Assembly (NCBI GenBank): GCA_026936325.1
Contig: JAPTHN010000003.1
Coordinates: 39,448,011-39,512,010 of the forward strand
From: Platynereis dumerilii
Taxonomy: Eukaryota; Annelida; Polychaeta; Phyllodocida; Nereididae
Direction: 5' to 3'
DNA length: 64,000 nucleotides
Part shown: one piece after another, positions 36,926 through 47,289 of the stretch
How positions within the stretch are numbered: the first letter of the stretch is position 1
Layout of the letters: each line of letters opens with the position of its first letter
Position numbers and translations under genes: made by a program
Notes under the pieces: model-generated
What the model saw: the letters and a program-made list of their open reading frames with translations, nothing else
What the model was told of the DNA's origin: nothing
Database searches by the model: none

Positions 36926-37352
36926 ATTATAAAGTAAATTCCAAGACACAAAATGACATGGCATTCTGGAGCACATAAAAAGCAATTCACCTTTATTCAA
37001 GATGTGAAGCAAAGAAACCTGATAAGCTTGCAAATGCCTGCAAAACAACATAAATCAATTAGTTTTGAAATAAAAGGTTCGAGGGAAAAGGCAAACTGCA
37101 AGCATTATTTTAAGCACTAAAATCCTGATAAGTGTTATTAACTTGATTTGTTTGACAATATTACTCTGATTGAAGCAAATTGAATTACACTTTTGCATGA
37201 CATTTTATATCTTTGGCCAAAAGCAATGTGATTATCCCAACAATGTTTTCGAAATAATGTCCATTTTGCTTTTCAATTATGTCAGATAAGACTAACTTAA
37301 TTATTTGAATTAAAGGTGTCAGCCCAGCTATCTACAATTACAGCAAAAAACA

Positions 37353-38778
37353 TAAGTACTAGTTATATCCCGCGTTTGAGGGAATATGTGATATATACCG
37401 AGGCGTAAGCCGAGGTGTATATCACATATTCACGAAAACAAGGGATATAACTAACTTATACCCAAACACAACAAAACATAAACAAAGAGATTTAAAAAAT
37501 AAAATAAAACAGGAAGGATTCGACTGAAATAGAAAACAGCTACAAACAATTTGCCAAGTGGGATTAATTAAATAACATGAAAGTATCAGTTGAAGAAAAA
37601 AATCCAACAGGCAACAGGTTGACATATATGAAATGAAATTCTTACTTATTCTGAGAATTTTCTGGGATATACAACTCCAATGCATGTGAAAGGTATTGTA
37701 AATTATCAATCAAATTTATATGAAAAAAGCTTAAGAGATTTCCCATATATATATATTTTTTAGAATCTGATTATAGAAGCAATTGTGATTTCAATACTAA
37801 GCATAGGCATATAAGCATCCCAATTACCCACTTTAATATGTATATGCTCAGATAATATAATAAGGTTATAAGTAGCTAGTGGCAAAATTATTAGAAAAAA
37901 AAAATTGGAACAAAATTTTAAAAAGTGGAGAACAAAACCTGTCGAATATTGAACAAATATTTGAGGAAAAAAATTATCTGGAAAAAAAAAATTGAAAAGA
38001 AAAATTTAGAAAAACTTTGAGGGTGAATAAATCCCGGGGAAAAAGTTAGTGAAAAAAAGAATTTGAAAAAAGAAATTTTGGGTGAAAAAAATTTTTTTTA
38101 AAAATTGATACAAGAAATTTTGGGTGAAAAAAAAAATTAATTAGAATCAGGTGGAAAAAATATGAAGGGAAATAGACAAAAGAAAAAAAAAGAGTTAAGG
38201 ACATATATATGCATTTGGATTGTTAAGGGCGAGCGTCAGTATAAAGGGGGAGAGAGACTTGGAGTTTTAAATTCATGGTAACAGTAAAACGACCTATTTA
38301 TTTCGAGTGTGTTTTTATCAAACAAACCATACTATGAAATATCCCCACCACCAGTAATTATTTATTTTAACATTGCTCAAAAGTAATTTATTTATTTACC
38401 AAAACTTGAAAATAATTTTTTATTTAAAATAAACTGCAAGCCTTCTCCCCCTCCCGGATACCTAATATGGTTGAACCCTTACTCTTAAGTAGTCATGGTA
38501 TTTGCATTAAAAATCCAGATTGATCTGAAATTAAAGGATTTATGGATTTGTCAAAAGCTTTACATTTTATAATACTTTTGTTTATTTTTGTTTTGTTGTT
38601 GACAATTCTCTGTTTGGTGCAGTTTTGCTGTTTTTGTTGTGAGATTTGTTAAACAGTGAGGCTTTATATACTCCCATGGGCGTATAAGTGAACAACAAAG
38701 AATATAGGATATATACCAGCCAAATACAGGCTTCTGATTGGCTGATGGGTCACAGGTATGGTATAATTATATATATAT
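37353..38778. mobile_element. 1.4 kb insertion with a long terminal hairpin
   Basis: In duplicon A the flanks AAAAACATAA and GCGGTATCACAT are only about 12 bp apart (28226-28250). In B they are separated by this block. The left end forms a hairpin (37361-37452); the right end has CAGGCTTCTGATTGGCTGATG. Inverted similarity links ACAACAAAACATAAACAAA near 37460 with the complement near 38590. The middle is very A-rich with many GAAAAAAATT words and no open frame. It is a non-autonomous DNA element of unknown superfamily. Confidence 0.6.
37361..37452. repeat. 92-nt two-tier hairpin
   Basis: Outer arms AGTTATATCCC and GGGATATAACT pair perfectly. Inner arms GAATATGTGATATATACC and the GTGTATATCACATATTC side pair with few mismatches around a GAGGCGTAAGCCGAG loop region. 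It is the left terminus of the 1.4 kb insertion. Confidence 0.8.
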
Positions 38779-39147
38779 GCAGTATCACATATAAAGGGTC
38801 TCCAGATTAATTTCATCAGGGCAATTCATGGTACATGCAATAGTGATTAATTACCAAGATAGACGACAACCAAAATTCTTTTATTTTGTCACCCATTTCT
38901 ATTTAAATAGAATTTGACATCCGCCCATTGCTACACATAATTTGATTATGCAGTATATATACAAGTGTTGTCTTTAAACAGTAAAATATGCAAGGGGCTA
39001 ATCTGTCACGTCGTTTCAACAGAGCTAATCACTATGCAAATCCTGAGTAATGTTATTCGTATAAGCAGAATATTTGTCACCTGCTAAGATGTAGCTGATG
39101 CTAATTTTGATATCAAGATTTTTAAAAATCATGTAATAACCATAAAG

Positions 39148-39260
39148 GGGCGGATCCAGGAATTTGGGAAGGGGGGGTTCAGGTTCAGTGACGGGACTAC
39201 TACAGGATGCGATACAGGTGTGATACAGGTGTGATACAGAGGGACTAGCGATCTTTGCAA
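39148..39260. mobile_element. MITE-like insertion (GGGGCGGATCCAGG)
   Basis: The GGGGCGGATCCAGG start, a G run and a tandem GGTGTGATACA word appear only in B; the A copy continues through this site after ATAACCATAA without it. GGCGGATCCAG is a common start of short hAT-type MITEs. The right boundary is uncertain. Confidence 0.4.
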
Positions 39261-39306
39261 CCATGGGTGGACTAACTTTCAGTTAGAGTCAAATGCTAAC
39301 ATACAC

Positions 39307-39610
39307 TCTAAACAAAGAGGTTTTTTACCTTTAAGGGGTCTATAAGCTGGTATAGATAACGAACCCTAAAACGTTAATTATACAACTTTTAAAGGTTCTA
39401 ACAGCAAACAAAAACAACATTTAGATAATCCAGCTGCACTGAACTCCCACAATGGAACTCCTTTTTCTCAAGTTGGGAGCATAGAGCTCCATCATAGGGC
39501 CTTCCCACCAGTATTGAACCTTTTCAATTCAGTTGAACCCTAAACAAAATTTTTCGGCTGTGGGTTCTTTATAGTATATACCATCAAGAGCCTTTAGCGT
39601 TAAGAGTGTG
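39307..39610. mobile_element. small foldback element with CACTCT ends
   Basis: It begins CACTCTAAACAAAGAGG; the reverse complement of the right end is CACTCTTAACGCTAAAGG. GGTTC/GAACC words are spread as inverted pairs inside. Duplicon A shows no such block. It is non-coding, about 300 bp. Confidence 0.4.
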
Positions 39611-40657
39611 CACCTCAAAGTGATCTTTTCAAAGAAGACCAAAGGGAAGATGATAGACAGAAGAATTTTATGAAATCATGTCCCATGGAAAGAAACATTG
39701 CAAGGGTTTGAAACAAGAATTTATTACTATGTTGTTTTTGGTTTGTTTTATTAATGACATAAACTAGGCTGACTCCGATTATTCACCATATGCAATTTAT
39801 CATTATGCACTATATGTCTACTTTTTATATTCGCTGAAACTATCACTTTGTCTATCCTGTGCGGGAAACTGCAGGACGAAAGAACGAGAATGGGAATTTG
39901 AAAAGGCTTTCAATGTCATCATTAAACTTGTGAATTAAAGGAATAACGGTAATTTTGTCCTGTTAATCCCTACATCAAGCAGTTATTGTTATGTGCCCTC
40001 AGTTGGCAATTCTCTCTTAGTTGGGTAACCTTTGTAGTATACAGAACAATCTGCAAAGACATATAAGTGGTTTCTGTTGGTGCTTATTAAGAGTAAATGG
40101 TGCAGTTATGATGCCTTTGTGGTACGCCTCAGAGATTAATGGCGTGAAGTACTTGCCCTGAATGATAATGTGACGAATCCATCTTGTTACAAATTAACCA
40201 ATTTGTCCTTGCTGTCAGCAGCTTTCGCTAATGTGAATGAAATGTTAGTCAGTGCTTAACCCAATGCTCCACAATATGAAAAATGAATACCCTCCAGTTG
40301 TCACTTCGGGACACCAGCAAATTAAATTTACACAGCAGCTAATGAATGCTTGATTTTGCGTACTTTTGAAATTAGTCCTATCCCTGCAGGTTGCACATGT
40401 ATGATTTTGTATAAGAAACCTATTTAATTATAGTGTAATAAAGTCAATGTGCTGTATTTAAGTATTGTAAGGGACATATTGATGCGAAATTAAATGTATA
40501 GCAATCTTTGCTCTACAGATGAGAACAAGCGAAATCTAAAGAAAAAAACCTTCATCGGGTCACCTGACGAGTGCACAGCATTATGATGGCCTTACATCTT
40601 TTTGAAAGTGTGACTTTGTTGCTGTGACCTGGTAAATGAGTGTAAAATTTAAATTGA

Positions 40658-40979
40658 GAGAATCACTTTACCACGAAGATCACCCCTGACAACTGGTAGT
40701 AAGCTGCATGGTGCAATGACGGTCTCTAACCCAGTGGCATTGATGTGGAAAGGAACCAGTTCTAACCATTCAGTGGGGAGTTCATAGATTGCTAGAGTTG
40801 GAGTTAACCGTGGCTTTACAAAAAGCTCTATGCTGGTTTTGCTTGGAATATTCACCTTGGTGGTTTTTCTCATCGACATCACTCATAAGGTTGATGACAT
40901 CCAAATTGTAACCAATGAAATTAAGACACCACTTCAAAACACCTGCAACAAAACCTGCAATATAACTTTGAGCACTCAT
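40658..40979 (-). pseudogene. coding-like region, B copy, with the conserved 39-codon block
   Basis: Two overlapping minus-strand frames. The upstream one (40979-40782) reads MSAQSYIAGFVAGVLKWCLN and then FIGYNLDVINLMSDVDEKN; a candidate acceptor (TTATATTGCAG) lies just before 40953. The second frame contains TEWLELVPFHINATGLETVI and LLPVVRGDLRGKVIL (40774-40658), the block conserved in A. A frame change between them means either a missed intron or decay. The W-C-x-N-x-I-G motif recurs at 54682-54786 and 59811-59915. I do not recognise the family. It could be an exon pair of a tandemly duplicated gene or a degraded copy of one. Confidence 0.35.
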
Positions 40980-41323
40980 GTTTGCAAATGCCCATTTGGC
41001 AAGCTGAAACCTAATTGAATATATACAGGCTATTATTGACTGAGAAAATCAAAAGATAGAGTGTATTATCCATTCCTGACAAAATTAATGAATAGCTTTG
41101 CTGTGTCTGAATGTTTAGGCTGTTTTTAACCCCAATCATTGTTTCAGTTTAGGCCCTCTTTCAAGCAAAAATGAAGTTGCCACAGGGAAATTCCATAAAA
41201 TGCATTCCGTGGTTGGTCAATTTACTTATATTATAAATAGCATAAAACCTTTAAAATGTTCACAAAGCATGCGATGTTTGCTGGAATGTATGTTGTCAAT
41301 ATAGAACAGTAGACAAAAAAGCT

Positions 41324-41607
41324 AGTGCTTAAAGAAATGCTGTTGGGAGCCATCAATGACGTCACAACATGCAGTTACGTACCCTATCAAAAATATTGAA
41401 ATGAACAGTCAATTTGTCATTCAGTAACTTCTGACCTCATTGATGAGTGGTATAACACATCAGCATGGCTTTCCCTGCTAGCATTGCAAGTATGGGATAT
41501 GATCTCACAAACTGCTTATAAATGACTCATACAGAATAATTATATCACATGGCAGGGATAGGGATATGACCTCACAAGAAACATTCCAGTGCTTTTCAGT
41601 AAGCACT
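41324..41607. mobile_element. MITE with AGTGCTTAC-type ends, copy 2
   Basis: The left end is AGTGCTTAAAGAAA and the reverse complement of the right end is AGTGCTTACTGAAA. It aligns along its length with 1085-1348. The duplicon A counterpart (near 31.13 kb) lacks it, giving an independent view of its boundaries. Confidence 0.65.
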
Positions 41608-42042
41608 CGTTTTTTGGCTACTGTAAATGAGCTTACTGAAGTAATATTGTTGTTGGGTCAGTGACACTTGGTCAAGGCATGATTATGATGTGATACAGGC
41701 CAGCTTGCTGTAAAAAAGGAGTAGGGCCTATTGTTCTGCTCCTCATTCTTTGAAGATGCTTGGAGGAGAATGGGAAACAATAAAATTGTGATAAGAAGAT
41801 ATGCAGCAAAGGTAATTCAGGGAAACATGTCTTTGGAATGCCTAAGAATACAACTATTTTGTTAGCTGTTTATAGAACAGGTCTCACATTCCAGTCTGTC
41901 TCATCGTTCTTTTTCTTGTTGAAGACAAGCGACTGTTGTCACAAACCACATATTGTAATTTTTACACGATACCTACAAAAGTTATACAAAGGGAAACAAT
42001 ATTGGCCAAGGTGGCCAAGGCTTGTATGTGTTCTAAGATATA

Positions 42043-43679
42043 CACTCTTGAGCAAAATGCTGGAATAATTTGTATTTTCAAGGTGTCAGGATTTCAAAGC
42101 CCTAAAATTGGTGATTGAATGCGTGAAATTGCAAAGATCTTTTCCTCAGACATTATATTTATGTATAAATGATAATAATTATAATAAGCCATTTTTAGTT
42201 GCTGAGAATTATCTGAAAAGTTTCTTTGGGTGACCCGAAAAAATTTATCATTTTTAGTAAAAAATCATCAAAAATCGCATAGTGGTTCAACAATACAGAC
42301 ATAAAATTTCAACATACTCAAAAAATGTCAACTTTATCTTGATGTATACAACCTATAAACATAACAATATCATGTTGAATGTCACATTCGTGACCTCAGC
42401 CTTCACTTAACTTGACATGGAGTCCGCCAACCCATTTTTTCATTCTTTTTGACCGATATGGCCATTCTTCGGTGAAAGTCGCTTGCACCTAGTCCAGAGT
42501 AGTTGGCTGGACCTCCATCTTGTGTGCAGAATGGTCAAAGATGTCCCTATAATGTTATTTACATTCATATCAGGTGAAGTTGCCAATAACGTCAAATTCT
42601 CAATTTTCTCAATTTTCAAGGTTTAGAAGGATTTGTGGTGCCGGAAAAGCTTGAGTATTGCCATAAATGAATAAGATGTTTCAACTGAAGTGTTCTCTAC
42701 TCTGAGGTATCATTTACTCTTCCAACAAGTGTACACTCTTTAACAAAAATGCTGGAATATTTTGCAAATTATTCAAGCAAATTCCATCTCAGTCAAGATA
42801 TCCCAGCACATGTTTCACAGAACTTATGGAGAAATTTTTGTGTGATGGGAAGGTGGCCAGAAACTGTCCGAAAACTGCCTCATGGCCACAAGGGTTCAGG
42901 GTGGCGGTTTAATGCTTGTTTTGTGTGTCATCCATTATGACGGAAATTTGTGTCTGGTAGTGTGGTATAGAAACATCCCGGCAGTCTCCTATCTAAGTTT
43001 GTTGGAAGAGGAAATGGTACCTCAGTGTAGAGAACACTTCAGTTGAAACATTGTATTCATTTATGGCAATGCTCAAGCTTGTAGGGCACCACAAATCCTT
43101 CCAAACCCTGAAAATTTAGAAAATTTAGAATTTACCGTTATTGGCAACTTCACCTGATTTGAACCTAAATAACATCATAGGGACATCTTTAACCATTCTG
43201 CACGCAAGATGGAGGTCCAGCCAACTACTCTGAACCTGGTGCAGATGACTTTCACCGAAGAATGGCCATATTGGTTAAAAAAGAAGCAAAAAACAGATTG
43301 GCGGTATCCATGTCAAGTCAAGTGGAGGCGGAGGTCAATGAATGTGGCATTCAACATGATATTGTTATGTTTTTTGGTTGTACACATCAAGATTAAGTTG
43401 GCATTTTTTGCTTATGTTGAAATTTTATGTCTGGGTTGTTGAGCCACTATGCGATTTTTGATGATTTTTTACTAAAAACGATCAATTTTTCCGGGTCACC
43501 CAAAAAAAGTTTTCAAATAATTCTCAGCAACTAAAAATGGTTCATGATATCATTTATACATAAATCTAATGTCTGAGGAAAAAATCTTTGCAATTCCACA
43601 CATTCAATCACCAATTTTCGGACTTCGAAATCCTGACACCTTGAAAATCCAAATTATTCCAGCATTTTGATCAAGAGTG
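42043..43679 (+). mobile_element. Tc1-like transposon, inverted partial dimer, defective
   Basis: TA flanks both ends (42041-42042 and 43680-43681). Both ends read CACTCTTGA-CAAAATGCTGG inward. 42043-42729 is the reverse complement of about 43003-43679, and a third, internal terminus (TACACTCTTTAAC, then AAAATGCTGGAATA) begins at 42732. This means a shortened unit (42732-43679) joined to an inverted half copy. The plus strand of the unit carries a Tc1/mariner transposase relic: a GGLMLVLCVIHYDGN segment, then NIPAVSYLSLLEEEMVPQCR, then IYGNAQACRAP in place of the usual QDNARPHTA, so the second catalytic Asp is gone. In-frame stops occur. The duplicon A counterpart near 31.59 kb is unoccupied. 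Confidence 0.8.
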
Positions 43680-45303
43680 TATCTGTCACAGTTCCTACCA
43701 AGTTTGACAGTTGATTGTGAAACACATTTTCACCAAATTGACAGTTATTGTTTTAATAATACTTTTTGTTCTAATCGATGAAGATCTTTTCTATTTTCAG
43801 CTTGCGTCCACTGAAATCACACACAGTTATGTTGATGTATGTTATTGTTTATTTAAATTTGTCATACAATTTTAGAGCAGGCTGATGCTAGAAATTTATT
43901 TCTTAAAAATATGCAAATACTGGAGCAGGGAAACTTATTTGTCTGTTATTGCACGCACATCATCAATCTATATGTTATTTGCAAAATGGCTGTGCTTCTG
44001 CATGCAATCTCCAATTTGAGTTACATACGCTTGTCATGATTCGTTATGGGTACTCTCATGCACATGAATAAAACTTTCAGTCGAGTTTCATCTTGAAGCA
44101 TTTCAGCATCTCTCTACAAGCTGATAACCTTCTCATTGTCATAAAATGTAATTAAAACAACAGTTGGCACATTCACAACATTCGCAAAAGGCTTTTGTAT
44201 GACATGCAAATATGCCTGGAGCGCTTTTTACTTTAAACTTCCATGCAAATACCACTTTGACTTAGAACTTTCAATTATTTAGCTTAATCCACTTGTGACA
44301 AAAGATGAAATCTAGGTTGCAAGAAAGTGGAAGAAATTAATGGATTACTTTGCCAAGGCAAGATCTTTTAGCTGGCTGGCTCTTGCCTTGAGCAATGTTC
44401 CAAGGTAAAAGCAGTGAAGGTGGCAAATAGAAGAATAAAATGAAATAATCTTGTTATTATGCAATGAAGTTAAGCAGGACTGTTTTGAAGATGGAGAGAT
44501 GCCTGTGAACCTGAACACATCACCATTTTTAAGAAACATCATCTCAAAACATTTGTCATTTCTCCCATCTAACTGCATTTTTTTTAGAGTTGTGACTTGA
44601 CTTCAAAAACATCCTGTCATCACAAATAGCAGGGAAACATGGCCTGATGAAATTTTGTCAAAAGAACAAGCAAAATTGCGTGGGATTAAGAATGTTGCTA
44701 TTTGAGAACCATACTAGAACATACCATATCAATTTTATAAGTAGATCAACAAAATATCTACACTAACTGTTACTAAATTTAATTTGCACAACTGCACCAA
44801 AAAGGAGGATTAATTGTTCAGAGGAGATGGAGATTCAAACTCTCTGACTGTGAGGAGACAAATCTCACCTTGTAACGTAATGCAGCTGTTATTCATGCAA
44901 AGGAATTCAAGCAAAACCCATGGGGTTAAGAATAGTGGAAAGGACTTGGTAAGAAACAGAAGTTGGTGCACACTGCATAGTCAAGATACTTGTGCACTCT
45001 GTTGCATGACTAAATTCTCTACACTACTCAGCCTTCCACCTCAATGCAAATTGTAGGCAGTTGTCTTAGCTCTTCCAGTACATTTGTGTTTGTGCCAGAA
45101 GAAAGAGGAAGCAGACCAAGAGGGAATGTGTGACTGCCAGTCACTGACTGCACAGATGAATTGACACGCAACGGACTGCACGGAAGAAATGCAAACTTAA
45201 TCAAGAAACATCAAATGACATCTTTGTTTTATAACAGCAAAGACAAAAGAATTGATGCAAGCTGAACTAAAGTGATGGTGGACACTATATTTTCAGGTCC
45301 TTT

Positions 45304-45351
45304 GATTGGATCATAACAGCCTAACAGGATTGGATCATAACAGCCTAACAG
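45304..45351. repeat. perfect 24-bp direct tandem pair
   Basis: GATTGGATCATAACAGCC plus CTAACAG-type text occurs twice head to tail without a mismatch. It is probably a very recent duplication. Confidence 0.9.
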
Positions 45352-45602
45352 GACTTTGAAGTTCTGAGGAATAGGCATACATCAATTACATCATACTGAT
45401 ATACATATTGTGACTCCCTGACACAAGTCAAGATAGTTCTGCCCAACATAGAACAAATTCATTCTCTACACAACTTAGACTTCCACCTCAATGCAAATTG
45501 CAGGCAGTTGTCTTAGCTCTTCCAGAAAAGTGTTTCATACAAGAAAAACGAAGAAGACTAAGTGGAAATGTGTGACTGCGTCTATAGAGGAATTAATGCA
45601 TA

Positions 45603-47060
45603 GGGTAAGTTTCCTTGAGTCGGACACTTTTAGTGGGGCTATACTGACTATTAGAAAAAGCTTCTCCACCAGTATATTTGGGTACCAATGTGAAGCCCAA
45701 AACGTCTTTTATCCATAAAAAAAAGCATCAGCTTGATATGAGCCACTTAAGGTGACTCAACCGTGGTACATTGCACATACTTCAGAGCAGCCTGGTTGCC
45801 TAGCAACATAGCGTCACAACTGCTGCAGGCCCTGAAAAAGTTGTGACGTTACCATTTTCTGCTCTCTTTTTTTTAACAGCATGGCAGCCAGTAATTTGCT
45901 ATTTAAATGAGATCTAATGCAGCTAGAAGCATAATTATTTTTTTATTGAATGCAGTAAAACCTACTCTATGCTAATTCAAAGTTTCAGCTTCTCGTCTTT
46001 ATCAAAAGAATTTTCTCGACTAATTTCAGTCAACTGTGTCTAAAATTGTCTTTATTTCTTTAAATTGACATTGGCATAGTCATAGTACTGCAGTTAAAAA
46101 ACGACTCGGTGAATTTTTTTTATTTTTGGATATTTGTTTGACAATAACTTGTTTATGATATATGCAAATTTTTTAAAAAATCTGTATGATCGTTTTCCTA
46201 AAATTTGATTACTGCCAAAACTGATGCATGCAAAATCTGCAATTAATTAGTGTGTTTGTGCCCTTTGAGCTCTTACAGAAAAAAGTATTTGAACCTTTTT
46301 CTTCAAATTTGTGGTAAATGTATTGGTTTACATCCATGGGAAGACATTTCTGACATTTTTGTGTGACAAATGCATGTAATGCTTTATTCTGTGGTACATA
46401 ACAAAAAACTCAATTTGTAACTTTCAAGCAGTCATAAGGCCAAATATGCTGTTACCATGGCAACCAAACGAGTCGGTGAATTTTTTTTATTTTTCATTTT
46501 TGGGATGTATGGGTCCCATAGACTACCTGTGCAAAATTTTAGAAAAATCTGTATGATCAAACTACCACGCTTGAGTCACCTTAAGTGTGTTTTTCATGGC
46601 TATAAAGATTGGGTAAAATTCCCGTTTTTCTCCGAATTTTTTGTCATAAAATTGTCTATTTTAGTGAATTTTTGTCAGATTTGAAGCATCCTTCGGCACC
46701 TATGGTATTGATTTGACTCCAGTTTCCATGTCGTTCAGTTACTTGTAAGCTTATTAGCCCATTTGTGATCAAATATGAGCTTTCTCGATTCAAGGGAAGG
46801 CTCTAAAGCACCTATACCTTTGATGTCATGTTTTTACAACACAGCTGTCTGACTCAAAGATACCCAATGTCATTTCTTATTTCAGAAATTTAACACAAAT
46901 TTAGTTATTGTGTTTTATGCCAATTGTCAATTTTATGTTAGATTTGGCAAAAACTATTAATTTGAGGCCCTGGTTGACAATTACTGACCCATAGGCCAAG
47001 TAAGATATCACTTTTTAAACATGTACAGAATTTAAGTGTCCGACTCAAAGAACATTACCC
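45603..47060. mobile_element. TA-flanked DNA element carrying a nested TTAA element
   Basis: The left end is GGGTAAGTTTCCTTGAGTCG and the reverse complement of the right end is GGGTAATGTTCTTTGAGTCG; both continue GACACTT. TA precedes and follows (45601-45602 and 47061-47062). Removing the nested element (45751-46580) leaves a core of about 630 bp with no open frame. The TA target suggests Tc1/mariner-type, though GGG ends are not typical. Confidence 0.65.
45751..46580. mobile_element. TTAA-target MITE (piggyBac/Kolobok-type)
   Basis: The left end is GGTGACTCAACCGTGGTA and the reverse complement of the right end is GGTGACTCAAGCGTGGTA. TTAA flanks both sides (45747-45750 and 46581-46584). The interior has two related halves: CGGTGAATTTTTTTTATTTTT and AAAATCTGTATGATC each occur twice about 365 bp apart. 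It is non-coding. TTAA duplication points to piggyBac or Kolobok transposition. Confidence 0.75.
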
Positions 47061-47289
47061 TACAGGACTGCGTTGACGAAATGGCAAAGTGACCAATAAA
47101 CACAAAAATGACTTCTTTGAGACGTTATAATGTTTAATCAGAATGGTTGTCACAATTACTTTTTTTGTCATGGTCAATTTGCAGTTGCATAGATATATAA
47201 CCATGAAACACTTTGGGATATTTCCATGATCACTTAAAAGGCTGATGACATTTCGATTGTTACACAAGTTATTAGGACAACAGTTGTTA

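Larger units (their letters stand above)
36930..45300. repeat. duplicon B, direct copy of A, expanded by insertions
   Basis: Collinear with duplicon A over about 5.5 kb of shared sequence; offset about 9.1 kb at the left edge. B is longer because it carries a hairpin-bearing insertion (37353-38778), two small elements near 39.15-39.6 kb, an MITE (41324-41607) and a Tc1-like partial dimer (42043-43679). Each has an unoccupied counterpart in A, so these insertions post-date the duplication or were lost from A. Confidence 0.75.

Noticed and set aside
42749-43442. Two plus-strand frames as an intact gene
   Set aside because: They are pieces of a defective Tc1-like transposase with stops between them and a lost catalytic Asp.
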